Below are positions 11,201-19,200 of a stretch of DNA of 64,000 nt, in pieces. The notes under the pieces were generated by a model. That model made no database searches, had not been told where the DNA came from, and saw only the letters and a list, made by a program, of their open reading frames with translations. Positions within the stretch are counted from its first letter, which is position 1, and the number at the start of each line of letters is the position of its first letter. The DNA is taken from contig NZ_CP101125.1 in the NCBI RefSeq assembly GCF_024296925.1, positions 2,110,501-2,174,500 of the forward strand, written 5' to 3'. Both the position numbers and the translations under genes were made by a program. This DNA is from Pseudomonas nunensis (GTDB lineage Bacteria; Pseudomonadota; Gammaproteobacteria; Pseudomonadales; Pseudomonadaceae).

Positions 11201-11993
11201 GAGCAATGCGCAGCAGCGTCCGAACAGTCCCGAGGAAGTCATCGAGGATCCGCAACAGCGCGCGCAGTTCAAGGCTGATCAGCGTGGGCGCCGGACCTTT
11301 GCCCAGGCGTTGCCGAGCGTGGCGCTGGCATTGCCGCAATCACCAGCATTCACACAGCGTTTCAGCGATTACCGCTCGGTGCGCCAATACGCCGCGCAAC
11401 CGATTGAAACCCGTGCCTTTGCCGAACTGTTGGCGGCACTTGCTCAGGGTCAACTCGACGGCGAGGTGAAATACCAGTTTCCGTCGGCCGGCGGTTTGTA
11501 CCCGATCCAGGCGTACCTGTACGTCAAGCCGGACCGGGTGCTCGGCGTGCCCGGCGGCGCGTATTACTACGACCCGCGCGAGCACCGGTTGCTGGCCCTC
11601 GACAGCGGGGTGCTCGACCCGGACACCTATGACTATTTCGTCAATCGACCGGTATACGAAAACGCCGCGTTCTCGTTGTTTTTCATCGCCGACATGGCGG
11701 CGATCCGTCCGCTGTATGGCGAGCGCAGTCGCGACTTCTGCCACATCGAAACCGGCGCCATCGCGCAATTGCTGAGCATGACCGCCGTCGAACAAGGCCT
11801 GGGCCTGTGCGGCGTGGGTTCGATTGAGGAGGCGCAATTGCCGACGTTGTTCGACCTCGGGCCGAGCCATCAATTGATCTACTCGATGGTCGGCGGCCTG
11901 CGTACCACGGATGAGCAACACCGCGCCCCGGTCGAGGCCTTTGCGCCCGACCAGCCCAGTGACGACAGCGACATAGAGGAATTTGAGGTATGA
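2277..11993 (+). CDS. Trimodular NRPS with thiazole-forming module: (C)-A-T-C-A-T-Cy-A-T-Ox
   Basis: Peptide synthetase of 3238 residues. Domains: N-terminally truncated condensation domain (about 25-250; starts near YWRERLADAPTLLELP, so the HHxxxDG half is absent); A1 (about 270-770) with pocket code DVADVGAIDK, the acidic residues suggesting a basic amino acid such as Arg; T1 (FFALGGHSL, about 817); C2 with HHIISDG (about 1004); A2 (about 1330-1830), code DVQFVAQVVK, proline-like; T2 (FFELGGHSL, about 1867); heterocyclisation domain with DALIVD (about 2066); A3 (about 2385-2885), code DLYNMSLIWK, a classical cysteine code; T3 (NLGATSID, about 2925); C-terminal FMN-dependent oxidase related to McbC/SagB dehydrogenases (RSVRQYAAQ to the end, about 3025-3210). 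Cy plus Cys plus Ox predicts a thiazole. The tail (DDSDIEEFEV) is acidic and may dock to NRPS2, whose start overlaps by 4 bases. The start is uncertain: ATG at 2277 and at 2292 both lack a strong ribosome site. Codes were read by eye against GrsA positions. Confidence 0.9.
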   Translation: MDGSLMFDKSSLRGTTSAQPNALPENPSDTAALAYWRERLADAPTLLELPTDRPRPAVQGDQTASHALVLDAPLSEGLKALGRRHGNSLFMTLLAGWAVVLARLSGQHKVMIGARTGDLGNTLPLRLSLIEAPSTSQLLDHTRAVLLGAEEHQDLPFEQLLAQLNSEHSPAYHPLIQVLFAWNHSESLPAGFDLTLVLAESEGRISGHLHYAAALFDAATIERFAGYLNTVLQQMIAQPACSVMALEMLDAAERQQLLHDWNSAEQPFDANQYIHGLFEAQVLRNPDAIAARLNDEALSYGELNTRANRLAHHLRSLGVGPDVRVGLCLERSLDMLVGVLAVLKAGGAYVPLDPTYPSARLVHMLADSAPVVVLTHGPSAAALEHSTVLDITDTRPWASQSPNNPDPLAIGLTPRHLAYVIYTSGSTGTPKGVMVEHRGLIAVSAAWEKLYALGEPLNHLQMAGFSFDVFSADLIRALGFGGTLVLCPRETLMDPPALYRLLSGARIGFADFVPAVLNPLLAWVEESAHDLSFMHTVVCGSDIWTAHSARQLRRLCGDHVQIVQAYGVTEASIDSTCFEFNTDSVADGVLPIGRALANTRIYLLDALGAPVPVGVAGELHIGGVGVARGYLNLPQLSAERFIDSPFVSGERLYRSGDLARYRADGNLEFLGRNDFQAKLRGLRLELGEIEARLADIAGVRESLVLLRQDTLGESRLVAYYCESQGAALSPRSLRKQLQVSLPDYMVPTAYVRLDALPLTANGKLDRTALPMPDAEAFDQRDYQPPQGPLEIALANIWAEVLGVERVGRQDQFFALGGHSLLVMRVLAQVRQQLGLEVAPSALFAAPVLEQFAERLKLNQDKARVAIAAVERSGAQTLSSAQQRLWFLAQMQGGNAAYHMPLNLRLRGPLQIAALERAFNQLVARHEALRTTFIAVEGEGRQLVASLWQFIKLSVVDLQGQPEALLTQLIDEEGAKPFDLSRGPLMRVSLVRLAEDEHVLLLTQHHIISDGWSMGVLTRELGLLYEAAIQDRDNPLPPLPVQYVDYAVWQRQWLTGEVLAEQSRYWRDTLSGAPVLLELPADHKRPPVQDYLGGFVPLVFDPTLTAQLKTLCMQQGTTLFMTLLAAWSLVLSRLSGQTDVVIGVPAANRTQQELEGLIGFFVNTLALRMTRSGSPSVAQWLQQARGVALGAQEHQDLPFEQVVELLNPPRSLAHSPLFQVLFAWEQDQDSDLVLSGLEVSPVESSHHVAKFDLQLALHERDGQIVGGLEYASGLFEPATVAQFGEYLRRVLTQMVENPEQPLTTVDLLSEEQHQQIVHDWNRTERDTSAMPDCVARFEAIARQTPQAVALLANDRQLSYGALNQAANRLAHYLIEQGVRPEHRVGLCLERSPEMVIGLLAILKAGAAYVPFDPAYPSERLAFMFSDAAPTLLLTQSALRDALPTDTNACCLDTDAQRWAHCPDTDPRVAVSPDNLGYVLYTSGSTGRPKGVAHNRRALDNLIAWQLDQAQAPGRVLQFASLNFDVSFQEICSTLCSGGSLLLMTEDSRKDLAALRPTLVAEGVQRAFLPFAVLQQLAGLTEADAPMPAGGCEIVTAGEALQINDELRDFVRGLGGAQLHNQYGPTETHVVSQFSLSCSDAEHWPDAPPIGRPIANARLYVLDVDMNPVPVGVAGELYIAGACLARGYLNRPDLTAERFVPDPFSAKPGARMYRSGDLAKFQADGNVQYLGRIDQQVKLRGFRIELGEIDSLLQQQPGVQEAAVLLREDVPGDKRLVAYVVGPASSETLRAELQRHLPEHMIPSAWVSMAQLPLTRNGKLDRQALPAPERNAGATYVAPRDDTEQRMADIWAEVLKCERVGIHDNFFELGGHSLLATRMIYAINQRMGAQLSLSSLFKTPVLMDLAAQVQAGRSDDTQIVPAFLEIEADRDARHEPFPLTDIQQAYWFGREATVSLGGVSAHGYEELRIPDFDAARFEQALNRMIQRHDMLRVVFLSDGTQQVLEQVPTYCMPRSDLRGVPADVAQQTLQATRERQSHQVLDASRWPLFEFSLSLLDDGITHLHISLDALIVDAASTQILARELMAFYVDPNLILPEPGLTFRDYVLAEHQLRSGIRYEQALSYWRERVTSLAPAPDLPLVRQPESIANPHFTRRDRDMPAAQWAQLKAVAKQFAVTPSVMLLTAFSEVLALWSRHPRFTLSLPLFNRLPLHPDVDEIIGDFTSLVLLEVSIAGAASFTDKARAVQAQLWQDIDHSVVSGVRVLRELSQARGVQQTAMPIVFNSTLSEAAPELAEFNLADALNAKHMHSITQTPQVWLDHTLLELEGRLLFNWDSIDELFPAGMIEEMFIAYNALLDRLLEPAAWEASTPQLLPMACLPAPLDTQEALPLMHELFERQALTTPDAVAVIAAQRQLTYGQLRTEARSLGALLQAEGVMPNRLVAVMMERGWEQVVATLAILYAGGAYLPIDPTLPAERVRHILERAEVSLVLTQPALLGVIEWPVQVSAIAVTDDVMVEHAPLQPVNVAPTDLAYVIYTSGSTGLPKGVVIDHRGAVNTLLDINRRFAVGPADCVLAISSLSFDLSVYDFFGTLAVGAAVVVLEPQLALDPAHWRDLIERHQVSLWNSVPALLGMLLEYFEGEGGTLPASLRVAMLSGDWIPLTLPQRLWALQPTAQLFSLGGATEASIWSICYPVQHVDPAWRSIPYGKALDHQRFYVLDEALQIRPTWVAGQLYIGGIGLAQGYWRDEKLSAGSFFPHPLTRERLYRTGDLGRLLPDGNIEFLGREDNQVKVQGYRIELGEIEAALNRHPGVQGAVVKILGSTLGEKRLAGYVLKADPALQASDFVQYLADKLPAYMVPSSFTFVDAWPLSSNGKVDKKRLPEPSQQQESGPALEVEGAQEQRLVAIVQGVLKRDAIAGNANLLNLGATSIDIVRISNALSSELRFRPHVAQLLAQPTLLHLIGMYRQSLARQELVSNAQQRPNSPEEVIEDPQQRAQFKADQRGRRTFAQALPSVALALPQSPAFTQRFSDYRSVRQYAAQPIETRAFAELLAALAQGQLDGEVKYQFPSAGGLYPIQAYLYVKPDRVLGVPGGAYYYDPREHRLLALDSGVLDPDTYDYFVNRPVYENAAFSLFFIADMAAIRPLYGERSRDFCHIETGAIAQLLSMTAVEQGLGLCGVGSIEEAQLPTLFDLGPSHQLIYSMVGGLRTTDEQHRAPVEAFAPDQPSDDSDIEEFEV

Positions 11994-14900
11994 ACGCCTA
12001 TCAATTGCTGGAGCTGTTCGCGCGTCACGCCGTGGTCCTTGAAGTGGACGGCGACAAGCTGCGCTGCAAGGCGCCTCGCGGGTTTCTGACAGAAGAGATG
12101 TTGCAAGCGCTCAAGCTGCACAAGCCTGAACTGATTGCGTTGCTCGGTGGCCATGACGCCGCTGCGATTCCTTCAAGGGCCGGCGGCGAAACGGATTGGC
12201 CGCTGTCGTTTTCGCAGCGGCAACTGTGGTTTCTCGATCAACTGGAACCGGGCAACGCGTTCTACAACGTGCCCACGGCGGTGACCCTCAAGGGGCCGCT
12301 GGAAGTGCCGCTGCTGGAGCGCGCACTGAACGAAATGATCCAGCGCCACGAAATCCTGCGCACCACGTTTTGCAGTGTGGATGGCGAACCGCGTCAAGTG
12401 GTCCATTCGATGGACGACACCTCACTGTGGCGAGGGAGCTTGCTCCCGCTGGACTGCGCAGCAGGCCCATCTTCGGGGCCGCTTCGCGCCCCGGCGGGAG
12501 CAAGCTCCCTCGCCACAGGTTTGGTGTTGGGCGTGACCGACTTGCGCGACCTGCCAGCCGCCGAACGCGAGCAGCAGGTCCGAATGGCAGTCGATCACGA
12601 TGCCCGCGCTCCATTCGATCTGGCCACCGGCCCACTGTTACGAGCCGCGTTACTGCGCCTGGCCGACGATGAATATCTGTGGCTGTACAGCGTGCACCAC
12701 ATCGTCGCCGATGGCTGGTCAATGGGCGTGATCCTGCACGAAATCGCCACCCTGTACGGCGACTATCTGCGCGGCGAACCGTCGAGCCTCGCGCCGTTGC
12801 CTGTGCAATACGCCGACTACGCCTGCTGGCAGCAGCAACGTCTCGGTGGTGATGCGTTAACCGCGCAACTCGAGTACTGGCGGCGCACCCTGACCGACGC
12901 GCCGGCACTTTCGACCATCCCCGCCGACCGGCCACGGCCACTGGTGCAACGTTATGCCGGCGCCACGTTCAGCTCATCCCTCGACGGCAACACCCTGCGC
13001 GAACTCAATGGGCTGGCCCGACAAACTCAGGGCACTTTGTTCAATGTGTTGATGGGCGCATTGGCCGTGTTGCTGTGGCGACACAGCGGTCAGCAGGATC
13101 TGTGCATCGGCACGCCATTCGCCAACCGCAGTAGCCCGGAAATCGAGCCGCTGATCGGGCACTTCGTCAACACTTTGGTGGTCCGCCAACACCTGGATCC
13201 GCAGCAAACCTTCGCCGAACTGCTGCGTGACGTGCGCGGGCAGATGCTCGACGTTCACGCCCATCAGGACGTGCCGTTCGATCGGGTGGTCGAAGCCGTC
13301 AACCCGCCGCGCGATACCGCTCATTCGCCGTTATTCCAGGTGATGCTGGTATTGCAAAACACCCCCGGCGGCGCGGTGGAAATGCCCGGTTTGAGCCTGT
13401 CGCCCTACAGCACCAGCAGCGCCACGGCCAAGTTCGACCTGGCGTTTGAATGGGTTGAACGAGAAGGGCGTCTGAACCTGTTGGTGGAGTACAACACCGA
13501 CCTGTTCGACGTAGCGACCATCGAACGCCTGAGCGGTCATTACCGGCAGTTGCTCGAACACATCGCCCGAGACCCCAAGCAGCCGATTAGCGCGTTGTCG
13601 CTGTTGGCCGAGGCCGAGCGTGAGCAAATCCTGGTGGACTGGAACCGTTCCGAACCACTGACGCAACCAGCCGATTGCGTGCACCGATTGTTCGAAGCCC
13701 AGGTCGCGCGCAACCCGCAAGCCTGTGCGGTGGCGTTCGAAGCTGAAACCCTGAGCTACGGCGAATTGAATGCCCAGGCCAATCGCCTGGCGCAGCATTT
13801 GCGCAGCCTCGGCGTCGGCCCGGACGTGCGCGTGGCGGTGTGTGTCGAGCGTTCGCTCGAATTGCCGGTGGCGTTGCTGGCGGTGCTCAAGGCCGGCGGC
13901 GCGTATGTGCCGCTGGACCCGAATTACCCGGTCGGGCGCCTGAGCCACATGCTCAGCGACAGCACCCCGGCGGTGCTGCTGACCCTCGGCCCGGCGCACG
14001 CGATATTGCGCCAGGCCCAGCAAGGTTCAACCTGGGAAGCGCCGGTGCTCGACCTCAAGGCCGACGCCGCGCTTTGGGCCGGTCTGTCGCCGGACAACCC
14101 CGACCCGCGCAGCGTCGGTGTCACGCCCGATCACCTCGCCTACGTGATTTACACCTCGGGCACCACCGGGATGCCCAAGGGCGCGATGGTCGCCCATCGC
14201 GGCCTGAGCAATCTGCTGCTGTGGTGCTCCCAGGTCTGCGGCGAAACCGGGGTGATGCTGCACAAGATTCCCTTCGGTTTCGACGCCTCGGCCTGGGAAA
14301 CCTTCTGGCCGCTGGCCACGGGCGGGCGCCTGGTTGTCGCGCGTCCCGGTGGTCATCTGGAGCCTGGCTATATGGCGAAAGTGGTGCGCGAGCAGCGGGT
14401 CACGGCGCTGGTGTTTGTGCCAGCGATGCTGCAACTGTTTCTTGAAGTCGATGAGGTCAGCCTGTGCACCGAGCTGACCGACGTCTTCAGCGGCGGCGGT
14501 GAGCTGTCGCCAGCCTTGGCCCGGCGTTTTCAGGAACGGCTGCCGCATGCCCGTTTGCACAACGTCTATGGCCCGACCGAAACCACGGTGATCAATAGCG
14601 TCTGGACCCTGGAGCCCGGCGCCGAAGTCCCGGCCCTGCAAGTACCGATTGGCCGGCCGATCGCCAACAATCGTTTCTACGTGCTGGACGAGCGCGATGC
14701 GCCGGTGCCGGTGGGCGTGACCGGGCAATTGCACATCGGCGGTGTGGGTGTCGCGCGCGGTTATCTGGGACTGGCGCAACTCACGGCCGAGCGCTTTATC
14801 GATAACCCGTTCGTGCCGGGTGACCGGCTCTATCGCAGCGGCGATCTGGCGCGTTATCGCCCGGATGGCCAGCTGGAATTCCTCGGTCGCAACGACTTCC

Positions 14901-16204
14901 AGGTCAAGTTGCGCGGCGTGCGTCTGGAACTGGGCGAGATCGAGGCGCGGCTGGAAGCCTTCGCCGACATCCGCGCCGCCGTGGTGCTGATGGTCGGCGA
15001 TACGGCGCAGAACCAGCGGCTGGTGGCTTGTTGTGCGGTGATGGAAACCCCGGACGAGGCGACGGTGCACGCGCACCTGGCGGCGACGTTGCCGAGTGCG
15101 GTGTTGCCGAGCGCTTATCTGTGGCTCGACACACTGCCGTTGACCGCCAATGGCAAAATCGATCGCGTGGCCCTGACGACCCTCGCCGATCAAGACCTGG
15201 CCAACCGTCAGGTCAACCTCAGCAGTCCGCGCGATCACATTGAATTGACCCTGTACCAAATCTGGAAAGGCTTGTTGCTGGCGACCCAGATCGGCATCCG
15301 CGACAACTTTTTCAACGTCGGCGGGACGTCCATTGCGGCGATCAAAATGGCCCACCAGATCGGCCAGGCGTTCGCCGTCGAAGTGCCGGTGCGCGTGGTG
15401 CTCGGCTACCCGACCATCGAAGCCCTCGGCGGTTGGTTGCGCGCTGGTGCCAGTCCGGCGGCGGTGCAGAGCAATCTGATCGAATTCCGTCGTGGTGCGG
15501 GCCAGCGCAATGTGGTGTGCATTCACCCGGCGGGCGGCACCGCGTTTTGCTATTTGTCCTTGGCCAAAGTGCTGCCGGAGGAGGTTGGTGTGTACGGCGT
15601 GCAATCACCGGGGCTGAATCCGGGGGAGGCCACCGAGCCGACGGTCGAAGCCATGGCTGAGGCCTATTTGCGCCTGATCGAACCCTTGATTACGCAACCG
15701 CTGGTGCTCACCGGGCTGTCCTTCGGTGGCCTGGTGGCTTACGAAATGGCCCGGCGCCTGACAGCAGCCGGACATCGCGAAGTGACCGTGGTGTTGCTCG
15801 ATACCCAAGGCTCGGATGATCCGGGTTTCCGGCAACAGATCGGCACCGTCGATATGGCCGAGTTCCGCGACAAACTGGTGCGCTTCAATGGTATGTACCC
15901 CGGCATCGAAGATGCGCAAGTCGAGCGTTATTTCCATCTCTACAACCACAACCGTCTGGCCATGGCCGGCTACGAATGCGCGCCCCGCGCCGGTCGCGTG
16001 GTGCTGATCCAGGCCCGGGAAGGTTTCAGTCGCCAGCAGTTGCATGAGCTGCGGGGCTTCTGGCGTCGGCGTGCCGGCGAGGGCTTCCTGGCGAAACTGG
16101 TGAACGGCGGTCACTGGGACATGCTCGAAACCGCTGAAGTGCACCGGGTCTCGCAGACCCTCAAGCAGGAGCTGCAACGCTTCGACGCGCAGGAGGCGAA
16201 ATGA
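11990..16204 (+). CDS. Monomodular NRPS with TubC-like docking domain: dd-C-A-T-TE
   Basis: Terminating peptide synthetase of 1404 residues. Residues 1-50 (MNAYQLLELFARHAVVLEVD through TEEMLQALKLHKPELIALL) resemble the TubC N-terminal docking domain, which in other systems receives a chain by binding an acidic C-terminal peptide. Then: condensation domain (about 70-535) with HHIVADG near 240; A domain (about 567-1060), AMP motif YVIYTSGTTGMPKG, code read as DAWVFGVVIK, a hydrophobic pocket with no match I know, perhaps an aliphatic residue; T domain (NFFNVGGTSIAAIKM, about 1105); type I thioesterase with GLSFGG (about 1243) and GGHWDM near the end. Start overlaps the NRPS1 stop and stop overlaps the NRPS3 start, so they are translationally coupled. 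Odd: residues about 146-176 are encoded by a REPIN inserted in frame in the N lobe of the C domain. Confidence 0.9.
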   Translation: MNAYQLLELFARHAVVLEVDGDKLRCKAPRGFLTEEMLQALKLHKPELIALLGGHDAAAIPSRAGGETDWPLSFSQRQLWFLDQLEPGNAFYNVPTAVTLKGPLEVPLLERALNEMIQRHEILRTTFCSVDGEPRQVVHSMDDTSLWRGSLLPLDCAAGPSSGPLRAPAGASSLATGLVLGVTDLRDLPAAEREQQVRMAVDHDARAPFDLATGPLLRAALLRLADDEYLWLYSVHHIVADGWSMGVILHEIATLYGDYLRGEPSSLAPLPVQYADYACWQQQRLGGDALTAQLEYWRRTLTDAPALSTIPADRPRPLVQRYAGATFSSSLDGNTLRELNGLARQTQGTLFNVLMGALAVLLWRHSGQQDLCIGTPFANRSSPEIEPLIGHFVNTLVVRQHLDPQQTFAELLRDVRGQMLDVHAHQDVPFDRVVEAVNPPRDTAHSPLFQVMLVLQNTPGGAVEMPGLSLSPYSTSSATAKFDLAFEWVEREGRLNLLVEYNTDLFDVATIERLSGHYRQLLEHIARDPKQPISALSLLAEAEREQILVDWNRSEPLTQPADCVHRLFEAQVARNPQACAVAFEAETLSYGELNAQANRLAQHLRSLGVGPDVRVAVCVERSLELPVALLAVLKAGGAYVPLDPNYPVGRLSHMLSDSTPAVLLTLGPAHAILRQAQQGSTWEAPVLDLKADAALWAGLSPDNPDPRSVGVTPDHLAYVIYTSGTTGMPKGAMVAHRGLSNLLLWCSQVCGETGVMLHKIPFGFDASAWETFWPLATGGRLVVARPGGHLEPGYMAKVVREQRVTALVFVPAMLQLFLEVDEVSLCTELTDVFSGGGELSPALARRFQERLPHARLHNVYGPTETTVINSVWTLEPGAEVPALQVPIGRPIANNRFYVLDERDAPVPVGVTGQLHIGGVGVARGYLGLAQLTAERFIDNPFVPGDRLYRSGDLARYRPDGQLEFLGRNDFQVKLRGVRLELGEIEARLEAFADIRAAVVLMVGDTAQNQRLVACCAVMETPDEATVHAHLAATLPSAVLPSAYLWLDTLPLTANGKIDRVALTTLADQDLANRQVNLSSPRDHIELTLYQIWKGLLLATQIGIRDNFFNVGGTSIAAIKMAHQIGQAFAVEVPVRVVLGYPTIEALGGWLRAGASPAAVQSNLIEFRRGAGQRNVVCIHPAGGTAFCYLSLAKVLPEEVGVYGVQSPGLNPGEATEPTVEAMAEAYLRLIEPLITQPLVLTGLSFGGLVAYEMARRLTAAGHREVTVVLLDTQGSDDPGFRQQIGTVDMAEFRDKLVRFNGMYPGIEDAQVERYFHLYNHNRLAMAGYECAPRAGRVVLIQAREGFSRQQLHELRGFWRRRAGEGFLAKLVNGGHWDMLETAEVHRVSQTLKQELQRFDAQEAK
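12426..12517. repeat. REPIN inside the NRPS2 condensation-domain coding sequence
   Basis: Paired palindromic element whose ends are inverted copies (TGTGGCGAGGGAGCTTGCTC at the left, its complement ending CGCCACA at the right), with an inner GGGGCCGCTTCGCGCCCC hairpin. It closely matches the intergenic element at 46507-46597, including the GGACTGCGCAGCAG segment after the left arm. It lies in frame within NRPS2 and adds about 30 residues (SLWRGSLLPLDCAAG onward, then PAGASSLATG) between VVHSMDD and the conserved VTDLRDLPAAERE segment, where homologous C domains have a short loop. The HHIVADG motif downstream is intact. Confidence 0.9.
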
Positions 16205-19200
16205 TGAATCCACAGATGCTGACGTTGCTCGCACAATTTGCCGGACAAGTGCGGCGCGATCCCCAAGCCCTGGCGGTCATCGATCAGCAGGTACGCCTGA
16301 CCTACAGCGAACTGGCCAGCGCCAGCGAGCGCATTGCCCGGGGTTTACAGGCCCGGGGCGTGCAACCGGGCCAGTCAGTGGCGCTGTGCATGCCGCGTTG
16401 CTGGCAGTGGCTCGCGGCGATACTCGGCGCGCTGAAAGTCGGCGCGGTGGTGGTGCCGCTGGACCGTGCCAGCCCTTTGAAACGCCGGGACTTGATGCTT
16501 GCCGACGCCGGCTGCGTAGGGCTGATCACTCTGGATGAAGAGTGGACCCCGGCAACCGCGCTTTGGCAGGCGAATGTCGAGGCGCTGCTGGATCACCCGG
16601 ACCACCCGCCACAACCCTTGGCCGACACGTTTGCCGAGGTGAGTTTCCTGTTCTACACCTCGGGCACCACCGGCACCCCGAAAGCCGTGGAAGTCGGCGA
16701 GCGGGGCTTGCTGCGCCTGACGCAAACCGAAGGCTATATCGAGATTCGCCCGAAGGACCGTTTTGCCTGCCTGTCGAATCCGGCCTTCGATGCGTGCAGC
16801 TTTGAACTGTGGGCGCCGCTGCTCAACGGTGGTTGCTGCGTGATAATTGCCGATCACGACTTGCTGGACGCGCAACGTCTGGCCCGTGTGCTGGAAGAAC
16901 AGCGGGTCGATAACCTGTTCATGACCGTTTCGCTGTTCAACACCTTGAGCGCGGAATGTCCCGCCTGCTTCGCCAGCCTGCGCCAAGTGCTGATCGGCGG
17001 CGAACAAATCAGCGCCGCCGCCGTGCGCGCCTGGTATCGGGCGAATCCCGGCAGTCAGTGCCAGATTTTCAATGTCTACGGCCCCACCGAATGCACTACG
17101 TTTGCGTTGTGCTATCCGATTGCCCGTGACTTCAGCGGCCCGTTGGTGCCGATTGGCCGGCCATTGCCGGACACTGGCGTGCAGGTTTTGGATGAGCAGC
17201 AACGGCCGGTGGCGGTTGGTGAAGTCGGCGAGTTGTACCTGAGTGGCAGCGGTGTCGCCCGTGGCTATCGCAACCGTGCGGAAGATACCTCCCGCAATTT
17301 CGTGCGCCTGGCCAACCTCGATGGGGGCGCCCATGTGCACTACCGAACCGGTGATCGGGTGCGGGTCAACGCCGAAGGGCTGGTCGAGTACATCGGTCGG
17401 GTTGATCGGCAGGTGAAGGTCCGTGGTTTTCGCATCGAACCGGGGGAGGTGGAGCTGCAGATTCTTGAGCATCCGCAGGTGGCGCAGGCGTATGTCTGCA
17501 CCCGGCGACAGGCTGCCGAAGATCACCAGTTGCTGGCGTTTATCGTGCCGCGCGACGGTTTGGAGTACGCCGAATTTGACGCCCATCTGCGGGCGCGACT
17601 GGCATCCTACATGCGCCCACACCAGTTGTTTTTGCTGGAGCGTCTGCCGCTGACCGCCAATGGCAAGATCGACCGTGAGACCTTGCTGGCACAGTCGTTG
17701 ACGCCTTGGCGGCCAATGGTCGAGCAGCGTAATTTCGAGGGTTCACCGGCCCTGAACTGGTTGCTGGCACAGGTTCGTTCGCTGTTAGGGCAACCGGCCC
17801 TCAATGCGCACGACGACTGGCTCGGCAGTGGCGGCGATTCGCTCAAGGCCATGCGTCTCCGTTCGGCGATTCGCACCCATTGGCAGCGCGAGATTGCCAT
17901 CGCTACGCTGTTGAGCGAGCCGTTCGCGGCATTGGCCGAACACCTGATCGGCCAACAGGCCAACTTTATCTATCCTCCCGCGCCAGCCATCAGCAGCGCA
18001 CGCCGTCTGCCGGCCACCGCCGAGCAGCGCCGCTTGTGGCTGATGCAGCAGCGCACACCGACTTCGACGGCTTATAACGTGCCGCTGATTCTGCATCTGG
18101 CTGCCGGTGTCGATGTGTCGGCGCTGGCGTATGCCGTGGGGCAACTGGCGGCGCGTCATCCGGGGCTGCGCACGGCATTCGTAACCGGCGCCGATGGCCT
18201 CGATCAAGTGATTGCCGAACAAGGCCCGGTTTGTCGCACCTTCGAACCGGGGCACTTCACCGAAGACACCTGGCAAGCGTTCGCGGCGTTGGTGTTCGGC
18301 ACGCCGTTCGATCTGGCCACGCCGACGCTGTTCCAGGCCTGGCTGCTGCCGTTCGCCGATGGCAGCTGCCGGTTGCTGCTGAACCTGCACCACATCATCG
18401 TCGATGGTTGGTCGATGAACCTGTTGTTCGACGACCTGACGCAGCTGTATGAAGACGCCGTGCGCGGGCGCGTCAGCCCTGAACCGACACCACAACTGAC
18501 CACGCTGGAATTCGGCCTGTGGCAGGGGCAGTGGAGCGTCGACCCGCATTACCGCGACCAGCGCCGGGCTCTGGCGCAATTGCACCGCCAGCAGGAAGCG
18601 CCGTCGCCAACGCTGATGCCGATGCGTGCCGTCGGCCCGGAAGCCAGGCTCTATCGTGCACCCTTGGGCAACCTGCGCAGCGCGGCCCTTGAGCGTTTTT
18701 GCAGCCAGCAGCGACTGACCCGTTTTGAAGTGCTGTTCAGTGTCTTCGCCTGGAGCCTTTACGCCCTGACCGGGAGTGAACGCCCACGCATCGCCAGCCC
18801 GGTATCGAACCGGCCGCTGGCGGAGTTCGAACAGACGCTGGGCATGTTTGCCAACACCGTGCTGATCCCGACCACCGTCGATAATGCCTTGGCGCTGGGT
18901 GAGCAATTACGGCGCCAGACCGCCACCGTGCGCGAGGTGCTGGGGTTGCAGGACGTCGCGTTGGCGGATGTGGTGGAAGACCTGCGGTTATCGTCAGGCA
19001 CGCCGTTGTTCGACTTCATGTTCGTGCTGGAAAACACCGATTACGCCGCGCTGGCGGGTTCCGGCTTGCAAGCGACGCTGGAATTCAGCGGGCCGTTGCA
19101 GGCGAAATGCCCGCTGACCTTGCTCGTCGTAGGGGCTGAATGCTGGTGGGAATATCAGTGCAGCTACTTCGATGAAGCGCAGATGCACGCGGTGAATGAG

